A stretch of 64,000 nt of DNA from Vibrio tubiashii (GCA_000775715.1 JRWQ01000017.1:1-64000), one strand, 5' to 3'; numbered from the stretch's first letter, positions 27,871 to 38,164 are shown. Notes: generated from the sequence alone by a model not told the origin. A program made the numbers and translations.

Positions 27871-29655
27871 TTAGCCTGTAGAGTTATAGTTATTAAATTT
27901 ATTTAAAAGGTAATTTCCACGAATTTTTCGCCACAAACCAAATACATCAGTTCTTGGGAAAATTGCAATTCTACGAATTTGAAATGGATCTTGATGGGTA
28001 GCTAGGGGACCACTATTAGTCGCCACTGCAAACTGATAGCCAAGCCTTTCCGTGATACGTTTAGAATCAGCATCTAACGAGCCATAAGGATATGCAAAAG
28101 AAGTGAGAGGCATATTTAACATGCCTTCTAGCTCTTCCTTGTTTTTCTCGATCTCAACTTCTTGCTTCTCTGGAGTTAAAGTATTTAAGTGAGGGTGGCT
28201 GACCGTGTGCCCCCCAATCTCAATTAGGCCTGAGTCTGACAAAGCCTTTAGCTCATTTTGATTCATCAAAGGTACTGGCCTTTCAGGGTTATCATCGTTC
28301 TCTACATCCCAGCGGTTGAATGTTTCGCCAGTAACCACATAAATCACAGCTTTAAAGTTGTATTTTTTCAGTAAAGGAAGGAGTAGTTCATAATTATCTT
28401 TATAGCCATCGTCAACAGTGATTATAATATAGCGCTTGCCATATTCTAGCCGACTGATTAAGCCCTTGTTTGATAAGTCTTTAAAGGTGATGGTTTCAAA
28501 CCCCATCTTTTTTATTAGTTTGAAATGCTTTTCTAGCATATCTATATGCAAGTATGTGCCGTGAACTCCTTTTTCACTGTCATTTTTAATGAAACGGTGG
28601 TACATAATGATTGGCATTTCTTTGCGTATCTTCTCAACATAAATCGTTTGGTAGATGTGCTCAATCTGGTCGACTATTTTTGTTAGGCTATAGTTTTCCT
28701 TTATCGTTTCAACTATTTGTTTGTAACAATGCTTACTCTGCAATCCGTTTTTCACCTGTTGTGCGATAGCTGAAAAATCAATATCTAAGTCTTTTGAACC
28801 AATGTCACCGAAGTTGCTCGCCATTGCTTGCTGAATGTTATTCTCATCAATTAAGCCTATAGCCTTTGCTTCACCTATCGCAAGAGTGGGCCTTCCACAG
28901 AGCAGAGATTCCATTGCTACGCGACCAGCACCGATCACAAGATCGGATGTGGCTAAAACAGAGGCGACATCATTAGTGTATCCGCAGAACTCTACTTGCT
29001 CAGTAAACTTATTAAAGCGAGGTTCGATTTTAGAGCCGGAAACTACTTTAACAGTGTAAAGAGATGTGTCTAGACATTCATCAAGTAGGCGGTAACAGAG
29101 ATCTCCTTTAGGTCCAGTAAGACGGCCAATAATGGTTACTACTGGTTTTTCATTATCTGGTGCTTCTAGCCAAGTAAACTGACCAGTTTGGATACCGTTC
29201 CTGCTTATTTCTAGCCTATCTTCAGGTACCTCTAGCTCGGAGACTAACTGTTCTTTTATTGCTTCACATACAGGAAGGGCCTTATCTCCCATAGCATGAA
29301 ATTTTTTTCGTGATGTATGAACAGGTTGTCTGCCATGGACCGTAGTTACCATTGGGGTACTTGTTAGCTTGCAGGCTAAATGACAACTCCAACTGGAAGC
29401 GCGGGAATGAGCATGAACAAGCTGTATTTTATGTTTTTTTATTAGGTAAATTAGATAAGCAACATGCCAGAAGCGTCGAGGAATACTTCGTTTATTGAAA
29501 CGTAGCTTAAAATATCGCCCTTTGAAAGGTTTTGTTAAAGTGTCAGACACATAATGAACGTTATGCCCTCTGGCGGTTAGTTCATTGCCAACCGAAGTGG
29601 CATAAACTTCTGCACCTGTAACCTCTAACTGCGAGAGTGCCATTAAGATATTCAT
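27871..29655 (-). CDS. Fusion of a GT4 glycosyltransferase and a NodB-type polysaccharide deacetylase
   Basis: 594 aa in one intact frame. Residues 1 to about 350 are GT-B family 4 (LSQLEVTGAEVY, VHAHSRASSW, TVHGRQPVHTS, and the GAGRVAMESLLCGRPTLA nucleotide site). Residues about 350-594 are carbohydrate esterase family 4: motif 1 TVDDGYKDN, motif 2 HTVSHPHL, motif 3 FAYPYGS. No signal peptide, so deacetylation would occur in the cytoplasm, presumably on the sugar this protein adds to the core. 2 nt from waaL. Confidence 0.85.
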   Translation of the reverse strand: MNILMALSQLEVTGAEVYATSVGNELTARGHNVHYVSDTLTKPFKGRYFKLRFNKRSIPRRFWHVAYLIYLIKKHKIQLVHAHSRASSWSCHLACKLTSTPMVTTVHGRQPVHTSRKKFHAMGDKALPVCEAIKEQLVSELEVPEDRLEISRNGIQTGQFTWLEAPDNEKPVVTIIGRLTGPKGDLCYRLLDECLDTSLYTVKVVSGSKIEPRFNKFTEQVEFCGYTNDVASVLATSDLVIGAGRVAMESLLCGRPTLAIGEAKAIGLIDENNIQQAMASNFGDIGSKDLDIDFSAIAQQVKNGLQSKHCYKQIVETIKENYSLTKIVDQIEHIYQTIYVEKIRKEMPIIMYHRFIKNDSEKGVHGTYLHIDMLEKHFKLIKKMGFETITFKDLSNKGLISRLEYGKRYIIITVDDGYKDNYELLLPLLKKYNFKAVIYVVTGETFNRWDVENDDNPERPVPLMNQNELKALSDSGLIEIGGHTVSHPHLNTLTPEKQEVEIEKNKEELEGMLNMPLTSFAYPYGSLDADSKRITERLGYQFAVATNSGPLATHQDPFQIRRIAIFPRTDVFGLWRKIRGNYLLNKFNNYNSTG

Positions 29656-29674
29656 TATTTAACTCTAGTAATTT

Positions 29675-29729
29675 GAAAAAAGCGTCAAGCAGGTTATAGA
29701 TGTGCGGGTGAGCATAGCCTGTTATTGAC
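29675..29729 (-). terminator. Possible terminator of hldD
   Basis: On the minus strand, arms GTCAATAACAGG and CCTGCTTGAC (29684-29729) form an imperfect long hairpin followed by GCTTTTTTC. If real, the GT4-deacetylase operon needs its own promoter in the small remaining gap or depends on read-through. Confidence 0.5.
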
Positions 29730-29752
29730 GTCTATGTCACCCCCTGAATGAG

Positions 29753-30694
29753 CTAAGAATTGATGATTTGCATGTATTCAGCAACGCCTTCTGACACAGG
29801 TTTGAATTCATGACCACAACCTGCAGCGCGTAGCTTGGTTAGGTCAGCTTGCGTAAACTCTTGGTAAGCGCCCTTTAGGTGCTCTGGGAATGGGATTGTC
29901 TCGATTTCACCTCTACCATGGAAGTTAATTACTGCTTTCGCTACTTCTTCGAATGACTCCGCATTTCCAGTGCCTAGGTTGAAAATTCCTGAGGTACCGT
30001 TTTCCATAAACCACAAGTTAACCGCAGCTACGTCACCTACGTAAACGAAGTCACGCCTAAAAGTTTCGCTACCCGCGAAGAGTTTAGGGTTTTCTCCTGC
30101 ATTCATTTGGTTATTGAGGTGATACGCTACAGAAGCCATGGAGCCTTTGTGTTGTTCTCTAGGGCCGTATACATTGAAGTAGCGGAAACCAGTAATCTGA
30201 GAAAGTTTTTCACCATGCTCTTCTGCATCTTGCCAAATACGACGTACATAGTTATCGAACTGCTGCTTTGAATAACCGTAAACGTTTAGTGCACCTTCAT
30301 ACTCTTTTTCTTCAACAAACTTATCCGTTTCACCGTAAGTCGCAGCCGATGAAGCATAGAGGAATGGGATCTTTCGCTCCAAGCTATAGTGAAGCAACTC
30401 TTTTGAATACTCATAGTTATTGAGCATCATGTATTTGCCGTCCCACTCTGTTGTAGCGGAGCATGCTCCTTCATGGAAGATAGCGTCGATTGGTCCAAAG
30501 TCATCACCAGCCATGATTTGGGTAAGGAAGTCGTCACGATCCATGTAGTCTGTGATGTCTAGATCAACCAAGTTCTGGAACTTTTTACCGTTTTTAAGGT
30601 TGTCGACTACTAAAATGTCGTTGACGCCTTTCTCATTAAGTGCGTTGACAATATTGCTGCCAATCATCCCTGCGCCGCCGGTTACAATTATCAT
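29753..30694 (-). CDS. hldD: ADP-L-glycero-D-manno-heptose 6-epimerase
   Basis: 313 aa (E. coli 310). SDR fold with [11 protein letters not shown] at residues 6-16, SSAATYGE and the catalytic YGYSK motif, plus the HldD-type [20 protein letters not shown] stretch. The last step in making ADP-heptose for the core. It marks the end of the core region in Vibrio; the O-antigen locus starts on the other side of it. Confidence 0.96.
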   Translation of the reverse strand: MIIVTGGAGMIGSNIVNALNEKGVNDILVVDNLKNGKKFQNLVDLDITDYMDRDDFLTQIMAGDDFGPIDAIFHEGACSATTEWDGKYMMLNNYEYSKELLHYSLERKIPFLYASSAATYGETDKFVEEKEYEGALNVYGYSKQQFDNYVRRIWQDAEEHGEKLSQITGFRYFNVYGPREQHKGSMASVAYHLNNQMNAGENPKLFAGSETFRRDFVYVGDVAAVNLWFMENGTSGIFNLGTGNAESFEEVAKAVINFHGRGEIETIPFPEHLKGAYQEFTQADLTKLRAAGCGHEFKPVSEGVAEYMQIINS

Positions 30695-30728
30695 AATATT
30701 CCTAGAACTTAGAGTACAAACTACCCAT

Positions 30729-30737
30729 ATTATACCA
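30729..30737 (-). promoter_or_regulatory. Extended -10 promoter of hldD
   Basis: On the minus strand the sequence reads TGGTATAAT, an extended -10 box, about 35 nt upstream of the hldD start. No good -35 was found, which is usual for this type. No convincing promoter was found for wecB in the rest of the 30695-30928 gap. Confidence 0.5.
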
Positions 30738-30928
30738 TGCTTAAATGAACAGTCATAGAAAGTGGTGAACTATGAACGGAGTTGTCGAATAGAAAGGGAA
30801 TTTAAGTTACTATTCGCAAAAACTTAGAGTAGTAAGTGCAGCAAGGTTTTGTTCTAGGAGCGTTCTTAGGTGATGCGCCCCGCTACTCTATATTGACTTT
30901 ATCTGATTAAGGCTTAATAGGTTAATTG

Positions 30929-32053
30929 ATGTCAAAGAAGAGAGTACTTACGGTATTTGGTACCCGACCAGAAGCAATTAAGATGGCACCTTTAGTTCAT
31001 GCTTTATCTGCTGATGAACGATTTGAAGCAAAGTGCTGTGTAACAGCTCAGCATCGAGAGATGCTAGATCAAGTGCTTGAACTATTTGAAATAAATCCAG
31101 ATTACGATCTAGATTTAATGAGATCAGGGCAGTCTTTGAATGATGTGACCGCGCGAATCTTACTGGAATTAAAATCAGTAATACAAGAATTTCAACCCGA
31201 CGTGGTTTTAGTTCATGGTGATACAGCAACAACGTTTGCTGCTAGTCTAGCAGCATATTACGAGCAAATTCCTGTTGGCCATGTCGAGGCTGGATTAAGA
31301 ACAGGAAACATCTACTCTCCGTGGCCAGAAGAAGCAAATAGAAAGTTGACGGGTGCACTAACTCAGTTTCACTTTGCACCTACAGAAACTTCTCAAAACA
31401 ACTTGTTAAGAGAAAACTTTGCTAAGGATAATATTTCGGTGACAGGCAATACTGTCATTGATGCTCTTTTGATGATCAAGGAAAAAATCTATCAAGATGA
31501 GGCTCTTCAGCAGCACCTGTCTGAATTATTTCCATTCCTTAATGAAGATAAAAAATTAGTACTTGTTACAGGTCACAGAAGAGAAAGTTTTGGTGGCGGT
31601 TTTGAGCGTATTTGTGAAGCGTTAGCCTTTACTGCACGAAAGCACCCAGAAGCTCAAATTGTTTATCCAATGCACTTGAACCCTAATGTACGTGAGCCCG
31701 TTAACCGAATTCTGGCGGGAATAAGCAATGTGCACCTAATTGAGCCTCAACAATATTTACCATTTATTTATTTGATGAATAGAGCACATGTTATTCTTAC
31801 GGATTCGGGAGGTATCCAAGAAGAAGCCCCTTCTTTAGGTAAACCAGTGTTGGTCATGAGAGACACAACAGAGCGCCCAGAGGCCGTAGAGGCTGGCACG
31901 GTTAAGTTGGTTGGTACCAACATAGATCGCATTGTTACAGGTTTAACGACTTTGCTTGAAGATGAGCAGGCCTATAAGGAAATGAGCTTTGCACATAACC
32001 CTTATGGTGATGGGAAAGCATGTCAACGAATTCTAGATGTTCTAGCAAAATAA
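30929..32053 (+). CDS. wecB: UDP-N-acetylglucosamine 2-epimerase (non-hydrolysing)
   Basis: 374 aa from ATG 30929 (E. coli 376). Interconverts UDP-GlcNAc and UDP-ManNAc. Seen: [13 protein letters not shown] at the N terminus, [35 protein letters not shown] and [18 protein letters not shown]. First gene of the O-antigen locus, divergent from hldD, followed 22 nt later by wecC. It could also feed enterobacterial-common-antigen-like synthesis, but the context favours O-antigen. Confidence 0.95.
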   Translation: MSKKRVLTVFGTRPEAIKMAPLVHALSADERFEAKCCVTAQHREMLDQVLELFEINPDYDLDLMRSGQSLNDVTARILLELKSVIQEFQPDVVLVHGDTATTFAASLAAYYEQIPVGHVEAGLRTGNIYSPWPEEANRKLTGALTQFHFAPTETSQNNLLRENFAKDNISVTGNTVIDALLMIKEKIYQDEALQQHLSELFPFLNEDKKLVLVTGHRRESFGGGFERICEALAFTARKHPEAQIVYPMHLNPNVREPVNRILAGISNVHLIEPQQYLPFIYLMNRAHVILTDSGGIQEEAPSLGKPVLVMRDTTERPEAVEAGTVKLVGTNIDRIVTGLTTLLEDEQAYKEMSFAHNPYGDGKACQRILDVLAK

Positions 32054-32075
32054 TTTAATTTAACGAGAAATATAT

Positions 32076-33356
32076 ATGTCTTTTGAAACAGTCTCAGTTG
32101 TAGGCTTAGGCTACATTGGTCTCCCAACAGCAGCGATGTTCGCATCACGTAAGAAAAGAGTTGTAGGTGTTGATGTTAATCAACATGCTGTAGATACCAT
32201 CAATCAAGGTAAAATTCATATCGTAGAGCCTGAGCTTGATATGATCGTAAATGCTGCAGTTAAAGAGGGTTATCTAAAAGCGGTAACGGTTCCAGAGGCG
32301 GCTGATGCGTTTCTCATTGCTGTTCCAACCCCTTTCTTACCTTGTAAAGAAGGTGAAGTCCCTGCACCTGACCTTTCATATATTGAAGCGGCGAGTAAAG
32401 CAATTGCTCCTGTTTTAAAGAAAGGTGACCTAGTTATACTAGAGTCGACCTCACCAGTTGGTGCAACAGAGCAAATGGCGGATTGGCTAGCTCAAGCTCG
32501 TTCAGATCTTACATTCCCGCAGACTCATGGGGAGGAAGCTGATATTAACATTGCACATTGTCCAGAACGTGTTTTGCCAGGCCACGTAGTTAGAGAGTTA
32601 GTTGAAAATGACCGTGTTATAGGCGGCTTGACACCTAAATGTTCAAAGCGGTCAGTAGAGCTATATCAAACATTTGTTCAAGGTGATTGTGTAACGACCA
32701 ATGCGCGTACTGCTGAAATGGCGAAGCTGACTGAAAATAGTTCACGTGATGTTCAAATAGCATTTGCAAATGAGCTTTCCGTTATCTGTGACAAGTTAGG
32801 TATCGATGTTTGGGAGTTGATTGCGCTAGCAAACCGACACCCACGTGTGAACATCCTTCAACCAGGACCTGGTGTTGGTGGGCATTGTATTGCTGTAGAT
32901 CCTTGGTTTATTGTGGCAAAAACTCCGGAAGAAGCTCGAATGATTCATATGGCTCGTCGAGTAAATGATGAAAAACCTGAATGGGTAATTAATAAAGTGA
33001 AGTTAGCTATCGCTGAATTTTTACAAGAAAATCCAGAGAGAACCGCCTCCGATGTGAAAATTACGTGCTTTGGCTTAGCATTTAAACCAGATATTGATGA
33101 TTTGCGTGAGAGTCCTGCGTTATCTATTGCACAAGAGATTGCTGGTGGGCACCCTTCGGTAGTTAGCTTTGTAGAACCAAATATTTCAAGTCTATCAAAG
33201 GTTTCAATAAAAAATGCTACGCTAATCGACTTCCATGAATCATTAACTCAGACCGATATAGCTGTTTTGCTAGTTGATCATAAAGAGTTTAAGCAGGTAA
33301 CTAATATCCCAGATAATATTAAAGTAGTTGATACCAAAGGATGTTGGGTTAAATAA
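32076..33356 (+). CDS. wecC: UDP-N-acetyl-D-mannosamine dehydrogenase
   Basis: 426 aa (E. coli 420). Oxidises UDP-ManNAc to UDP-ManNAcA with two NAD. Rossmann start VVGLGYIGLPTAAMFA, the AELTEN-like AKLTENSSRDVQIAFANEL region and the catalytic cysteine motif GGHCIAVDPWF near residue 265 are all present, and the C-terminal GLAFKPDIDDLRESPA follows. Makes a uronic acid that downstream amidation (46877-49395) could act on. Confidence 0.95.
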   Translation: MSFETVSVVGLGYIGLPTAAMFASRKKRVVGVDVNQHAVDTINQGKIHIVEPELDMIVNAAVKEGYLKAVTVPEAADAFLIAVPTPFLPCKEGEVPAPDLSYIEAASKAIAPVLKKGDLVILESTSPVGATEQMADWLAQARSDLTFPQTHGEEADINIAHCPERVLPGHVVRELVENDRVIGGLTPKCSKRSVELYQTFVQGDCVTTNARTAEMAKLTENSSRDVQIAFANELSVICDKLGIDVWELIALANRHPRVNILQPGPGVGGHCIAVDPWFIVAKTPEEARMIHMARRVNDEKPEWVINKVKLAIAEFLQENPERTASDVKITCFGLAFKPDIDDLRESPALSIAQEIAGGHPSVVSFVEPNISSLSKVSIKNATLIDFHESLTQTDIAVLLVDHKEFKQVTNIPDNIKVVDTKGCWVK

Positions 33357-33479
33357 AATGTAATTAGTTGAGGTGTAGGTTTATTGGCTCTATTGAGATT
33401 TATTGTATTCCATTCAATGAATATTAGAGAAATTTATTACACCTTTAGAAATGTTTTGGCTTTCTAATTGGAAAATAAA

Positions 33480-35288
33480 ATGAAACCCACTATTAATTAT
33501 GTTTCGGCAGGAAGTGAAACTAAGCTAGTTAGGCTTGTAAGTGTAATGCTTGTATCTTTTTGTCTTATAATCGTAGCTTACTATCTGTCTTCTTATTTCA
33601 ATTCAGAAGGTGATTTGGTTGTTAACATTCATGATAATTTAGATTCGAGTATAGCCATATTCAAGGTTATGTCCTCCATGGGCTATATGTTTTCAGATAG
33701 CCGTATTATCGTGCCTAATATACTTGGTGGTATACCTCGTTCAATGTTACCAAGTGAGCTCAATGTGGTTTCTCTCATGTACTACATGTTTGAACCGAAA
33801 GTAGCTTATATTATTAATGAAACTGTGTTAAGAATAGTTGCTGTCTTTGGTATGTATCTATTAGTTAGTAGACACATTTTCAAAGAGAATGATAAAGATA
33901 TATATTTTCAGCTGATAGGGTTGTTTATAGCGCTTGCCTTTTCATTGTTACCATTTTGGTCAAACGGAGGATTAAGTGTCGCGGGACAACCTTTGCTATT
34001 ATACGCATATTTGAATGTCAGAAATGGAATGTTTAGAGCAAAAGAGTTGGTGATATTTTCTATTTTCCCTTTCTATAGCTCATTGATACTTTCGGGTATG
34101 TTTTTCCTCTTTTTATGTCTTATTATCTTTATTTATGATGTTTGGGAGAAGAAAAAAGTAAACTACCACTTATTTCTTTCAATATTATTAATGTCCATTT
34201 TATATCTATTTGCTGAGTATAGATTGGTAGTGGAATTTATTGATCCAAGTTTTATCTCTCACCGGCAAGAGTTTTCTCTAACTACTTTAACTACTCAACA
34301 AGCATTCGATAGAGCTATCTATTTACTGAGTTATGGGCAATACCATGCACACTCACTTCACTATCAGTATATAACGCCATTTTTGATATTTTCTAGTCTG
34401 GCTCTAATTCTGTCTAATAGACTGAATCGTGCATTGTGCATATTCGTGTCCATATATTTTTTATTAAGTTACTATTTTAGATTTGAATTACTACATTTTT
34501 CTACTAATACTTTGTTTACGCTTGGAGGAATTGCGTTTACAGCTATCGTTTTTATATTTTCAAGGAAATATCTTCTAACATCACTGCTCCTTTCCATAGT
34601 TGGTATTTCTTTTTTGTCAGGGTTTTATAATCATGTAGCTTTGGAGTTAGTAAAGGAAAAAATCCCTATCCTTGCTCAAGTTCAATTTGATCGATTCTAT
34701 TTTCTCTTCCCTGTCCTGTGGTTTAGCCTTTTCTCTCTAATGTGCAAGGAAATGATGCACAAAACGAAATGGTCTCTAATACCAATTGTTTTGGTATCGA
34801 TATTGCAGGTGAATCATTCATTTTTGTCGATTAACGGGAATCAGAAATCATCCGGTATGGATGATTACTATAGTGAGGAAGTGTTTAGTGAAATTAAGGA
34901 TGTAATAAGTAAACCCACCAGTTCATATCGTGTGATGACCATTGGTTTTAACCCTGCAATTGCTATATATAATGGTTTCTATACATTAGATGGGTATTGG
35001 TCATCTTATCCTCTAGATCACAAGCACAATTTTCGGAAAATTATCGCTCCAGAGTTAGAAAAGTCTGAAACCTGGAAGTCATATTTTGATGACTGGGGTA
35101 GTCGTTGTCGTTTGATGGAAGCGAATGAAGAGATTGAGTTAAACTTAGAACAGTTTAAGTCCATGGGAGGGGAGTTTATTCTTTCTTCAAAGAAAGTGTT
35201 AATAAATCAAGGGAAAGGTAATAAACTTTTAGAGTCATTCCAAGGAAGAGACAAGACAAAGACTTACTATTTGTATCATGTTAAGTAA
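33480..35288 (+). CDS. Large GT-C-like membrane protein, resembles DUF6044
   Basis: 602 aa from ATG 33480. About twelve hydrophobic segments occupy residues 18-440, then a soluble C-terminal domain. A conserved-looking acidic motif NIHDNLDSS (about 49-57) follows the first membrane segment, as in GT-C lipid-linked-sugar transferases. The C-terminal stretch with NGFYTLDGYW, HKHNFRKIIAPELEK and DDWGSRC matches my memory of the DUF6044 family; a profile search would settle this. AT-rich compared with wecBC. Function unknown; perhaps a periplasmic sugar transferase that decorates the O-antigen. Confidence 0.7.
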   Translation: MKPTINYVSAGSETKLVRLVSVMLVSFCLIIVAYYLSSYFNSEGDLVVNIHDNLDSSIAIFKVMSSMGYMFSDSRIIVPNILGGIPRSMLPSELNVVSLMYYMFEPKVAYIINETVLRIVAVFGMYLLVSRHIFKENDKDIYFQLIGLFIALAFSLLPFWSNGGLSVAGQPLLLYAYLNVRNGMFRAKELVIFSIFPFYSSLILSGMFFLFLCLIIFIYDVWEKKKVNYHLFLSILLMSILYLFAEYRLVVEFIDPSFISHRQEFSLTTLTTQQAFDRAIYLLSYGQYHAHSLHYQYITPFLIFSSLALILSNRLNRALCIFVSIYFLLSYYFRFELLHFSTNTLFTLGGIAFTAIVFIFSRKYLLTSLLLSIVGISFLSGFYNHVALELVKEKIPILAQVQFDRFYFLFPVLWFSLFSLMCKEMMHKTKWSLIPIVLVSILQVNHSFLSINGNQKSSGMDDYYSEEVFSEIKDVISKPTSSYRVMTIGFNPAIAIYNGFYTLDGYWSSYPLDHKHNFRKIIAPELEKSETWKSYFDDWGSRCRLMEANEEIELNLEQFKSMGGEFILSSKKVLINQGKGNKLLESFQGRDKTKTYYLYHVK

Positions 35289-35441
35289 TGATATATCTAA
35301 AGTGATAGTTGACCGCTCTTTCCTGAAGGGTTGACGACTATTTTTAGTAAGCAAGTGCTTATGAAACTTTAAACTGTCTGTAATGGTTTGTATGATTTTC
35401 AATCAGGTGTTTGGTGGCGGTTGTTATTCTGATTTAGGAAG

Positions 35442-35449
35442 GGTAGCGA
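35442..35449 (+). promoter_or_regulatory. Candidate ops core (GGTAGCGA) in a 211-nt intergenic gap
   Basis: The core GGTAGCG of the RfaH-recruiting ops element is exact, but flanking bases differ from the E. coli consensus. It lies 51 nt upstream of the PseB-like gene, in one of only two long gaps of the plus-strand locus. The rest of 35289-35499 shows nothing recognisable. Confidence 0.3.
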
Positions 35450-35499
35450 TTGTTGTATAGTAGACGGATGCTAGTTAGTAATAGATACAGGTAAAAATA

Positions 35500-36507
35500 A
35501 TGTTAAACAAGAAAACGGTACTTATCACAGGTGGTACAGGCTCTTTTGGTAAGCAGTTTATTAAAACAATATTGGAACGTTACCAAGATGTAAAAAAGAT
35601 AATTATCTTCTCTCGTGATGAGCTTAAACAGTTTGAGTTAAAACAGAACTATCCAGAGGCTAAATATCCTCAATTAAGGTTTTTTATTGGTGATGTGAGA
35701 GATCAAAACCGTTTAATTCAAGCTTGTGAGGGGGTTGATGTCATTATCCATGCTGCTGCAATAAAACAAGTTGATACAGCAGAGTACAACCCTACTGAAT
35801 GCATTCGTACAAATGTCAATGGGGCAGAAAATGTTATTCAAGCGGCGTTGCAATGTGGGGTTAAAGATGTAGTTGCACTTTCAACAGACAAAGCTTGTGC
35901 GCCAATTAACCTATATGGCGCAACAAAACTGGCTTCAGATAAATTATTTACAGCCGCTAATAACATCAAGGGTTCAAAAAATATACGCTTCAGTGTGGTT
36001 CGTTATGGGAATGTTATGGGGTCTCGTGGCTCAGTAATCCCGTTTTTCATGAACAAAAAATCTGAAGGAGTTTTACCTATTACCCATCCGGAAATGACCC
36101 GCTTTAACATTTCGCTTCAAGATGGAGTCAACATGGTTATGTATGCACTAGAGCATCATTTGGGCGGGGAGATATTTGTTCCTAAAATACCATCATACAG
36201 GATTCTAGATGTAGCAGAAGCTATTGCTCCTGAATGTAACACAGAAGTGGTAGGTATTAGACCAGGTGAAAAATTACACGAAGAAATGATCACCGATACT
36301 GATTCGCTAAACACCATAGATCTTGGTAAGTACTACGCCATTTTGCCTTCAGTTTCATTTACTTATACAGAGGGTGAATACCTGGACCACCACAAGGCTA
36401 CTAAGGTTCCATTTGGTTTTAAATATAATTCTGGTACTAATGAAGAATGGGAAACTGTCGAGTCATTAAGACGTAAAATTTCGGCTATTATAAATAGTGG
36501 TCAATAA
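35500..36507 (+). CDS. PseB-like UDP-GlcNAc 4,6-dehydratase
   Basis: 335 aa. Short SDR dehydratase with GGTGSFGKQF at residues 11-20, the STDKACAPINLYGATK active site (Ser/Thr-Tyr-Lys) and VRYGNVMGSRGSV. This matches PseB-type inverting 4,6-dehydratase/5-epimerases (about 330 aa) rather than the long membrane-bound PglF type found at 57046. Expected product is a UDP-4-keto-6-deoxy-HexNAc for a nonulosonic acid or related sugar. Starts a set with SpsF, AKR, aminotransferase, SDR and NeuB-type genes. Confidence 0.85.
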   Translation: MLNKKTVLITGGTGSFGKQFIKTILERYQDVKKIIIFSRDELKQFELKQNYPEAKYPQLRFFIGDVRDQNRLIQACEGVDVIIHAAAIKQVDTAEYNPTECIRTNVNGAENVIQAALQCGVKDVVALSTDKACAPINLYGATKLASDKLFTAANNIKGSKNIRFSVVRYGNVMGSRGSVIPFFMNKKSEGVLPITHPEMTRFNISLQDGVNMVMYALEHHLGGEIFVPKIPSYRILDVAEAIAPECNTEVVGIRPGEKLHEEMITDTDSLNTIDLGKYYAILPSVSFTYTEGEYLDHHKATKVPFGFKYNSGTNEEWETVESLRRKISAIINSGQ

Positions 36508-36521
36508 AAAATAGGCTGACG

Positions 36522-37310
36522 ATGAATTTAGTTGTATTACAAGCGAGAATGAGTTCTTCTCGCTTGCCTGGCAAAGTGCTAAAAGAAGTTTGTGGAAAGT
36601 CCCTTTTAATGCATCAAATCTCTAGGATAAAGCAATCTAAGTATGTAGACGATATACTGGTAGCAACTAGTGAACACGAAACGGACGATATTCTCGAACA
36701 ACATTGCCTACAGAATGGAATCAAGGTATTCCGAGGAAGTTTAGATGATGTTTTAGAGCGATATCATAGCGCAGTTCTTTGGTATCAAAAGGATAAGAAA
36801 GTATCAAATGTTATTAGGTTAACGGCTGACTGCCCATTTATAGATAGTCAAGTGATTGATATGGTCGTATTAAATCATCTGGTATACTCGAACGAGTACA
36901 CATCGAATACATTAGAGTATACTTTCCCAGATGGCTTAGACGTTGAGGTTTTTACTTCAAAAGCACTTCATTATATGTGGGAACATGCTTTATTACCTTC
37001 TGAGAGAGAGCATGTGACTCTATATATAAAAAATAGGCCTACCGAATTCATCGCCCAAAATATCGCCATTGTTGGTTCTTCTTGTTATCAAGAAAGGTGG
37101 ACTGTTGATGAACCTGAAGATTTTGATTTTACTAAAAGAATATATGAAGCTCTTTATCCTATAAATGATAACTTTCACATGAATGATATTTTAAAACTAC
37201 TTGACTCTAATCATACCCTAAGGGCAATAAACTCTTCATTCATTAGAAATGAGGGACTAATAAAGTCCTTAGAACAAGACTCTTTAAGAGAACTAAAGAA
37301 TGAGCAATAA
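36522..37310 (+). CDS. SpsF-like CMP-sugar cytidylyltransferase family protein
   Basis: 262 aa. The N-terminal VLQARMSSSRLPGKVLKEV signature is the SpsF/cytidylyltransferase type, followed by RLTADCPFID (metal-binding) and DGLDVEVF. In the B. subtilis spore coat operon SpsF sits with a NeuB-like synthase (SpsE); here too a NeuB-type gene follows, so it probably activates the final acidic sugar with CTP. It starts 14 nt after the PseB-like gene and overlaps the next gene by 11 nt. Confidence 0.8.
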   Translation: MNLVVLQARMSSSRLPGKVLKEVCGKSLLMHQISRIKQSKYVDDILVATSEHETDDILEQHCLQNGIKVFRGSLDDVLERYHSAVLWYQKDKKVSNVIRLTADCPFIDSQVIDMVVLNHLVYSNEYTSNTLEYTFPDGLDVEVFTSKALHYMWEHALLPSEREHVTLYIKNRPTEFIAQNIAIVGSSCYQERWTVDEPEDFDFTKRIYEALYPINDNFHMNDILKLLDSNHTLRAINSSFIRNEGLIKSLEQDSLRELKNEQ

Positions 37311-38160
37311 AATAGTTTTAGGTACGGCTCAATTTGGTCTAGATTACGGTATCACAAACGATGAAGGTGTTGTAGGCGATAGCCAAATGGACGCTATTAT
37401 AGAGCTGTGTATAAGTAATGGAGTTCAGTTACTAGATACGGCTCCAGCTTATGGGATCAGCGAAGAGCGACTAGGAGGAAATGAACGCATTACGTCTGGA
37501 GATATACAGGTTATCACTAAAACCCAGTTGGATAGTGAGAGGGTTGATATTCGTCAAATGATAACTAATGTGAAAGCATCTTTAGCGCGGCTTGGGGTAG
37601 ACTCACTGTATGGCTTACTAATACATGATCCGAATGCATTTACTGGAGTCAACTCAACTCAATATCTACAGTTTCTTGCTGAGCTAAAGGAAATAGGTTT
37701 AGCTAAAAAGGTAGGAATTTCAATTTATAGTAGAGCTCAAGTAGATCGAAAAGATATATTAGAAGCTATCGACTTTGTTCAGCTTCCTTTTAGTGTTTTT
37801 GACCAACGTATGAAAACTAATGGCTTTTTAGAAAAACTAAAGAAGCACGGTATTGAGATTCATGCTCGCTCGGTCTTTTTACAAGGTCTATTGTTGGCAA
37901 ACGATGCCTTGAAACTACCGAGTATTGAACAATATCATAGACAGTTTATAGAAATGACTGAACGCATGGGTATCTCTAAAGTTGAAGCTGCTATTAAATT
38001 TGTTGATAACATACAAGAAATAGACAAAATAATAATTGGATCAGTTTCTTCTGAACAGATGAGAGAGATATTTTCTGCAATTAGTAAGGAAATAGATACA
38101 AGTCAATGGGATTTCTTAGCGATAGACAACCCTAAGTTAGTTGACCCAACACAATGGTAG
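37300..38160 (+). CDS. Aldo/keto reductase
   Basis: 286 aa with the AKR fold and its catalytic tetrad visible: Asp and Tyr in LLDTAPAYG, Lys in VITKTQ and His in LLIHDPN. Such enzymes reduce a carbonyl with NADPH. AKRs are not part of the textbook pseudaminic, legionaminic or sialic acid routes, so its presence between SpsF and an aminotransferase suggests a modified sugar. Overlaps the SpsF gene by 11 nt. Confidence 0.82.
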   Translation: MSNKIVLGTAQFGLDYGITNDEGVVGDSQMDAIIELCISNGVQLLDTAPAYGISEERLGGNERITSGDIQVITKTQLDSERVDIRQMITNVKASLARLGVDSLYGLLIHDPNAFTGVNSTQYLQFLAELKEIGLAKKVGISIYSRAQVDRKDILEAIDFVQLPFSVFDQRMKTNGFLEKLKKHGIEIHARSVFLQGLLLANDALKLPSIEQYHRQFIEMTERMGISKVEAAIKFVDNIQEIDKIIIGSVSSEQMREIFSAISKEIDTSQWDFLAIDNPKLVDPTQW

Positions 38161-38164
38161 TATT

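Noticed and set aside
30840-30900. Search for a JUMPstart/ops element directly upstream of wecB
   Set aside because: No GGTAGC core is present on the plus strand; GCTACTC there gives only a mismatched core on the wrong strand.
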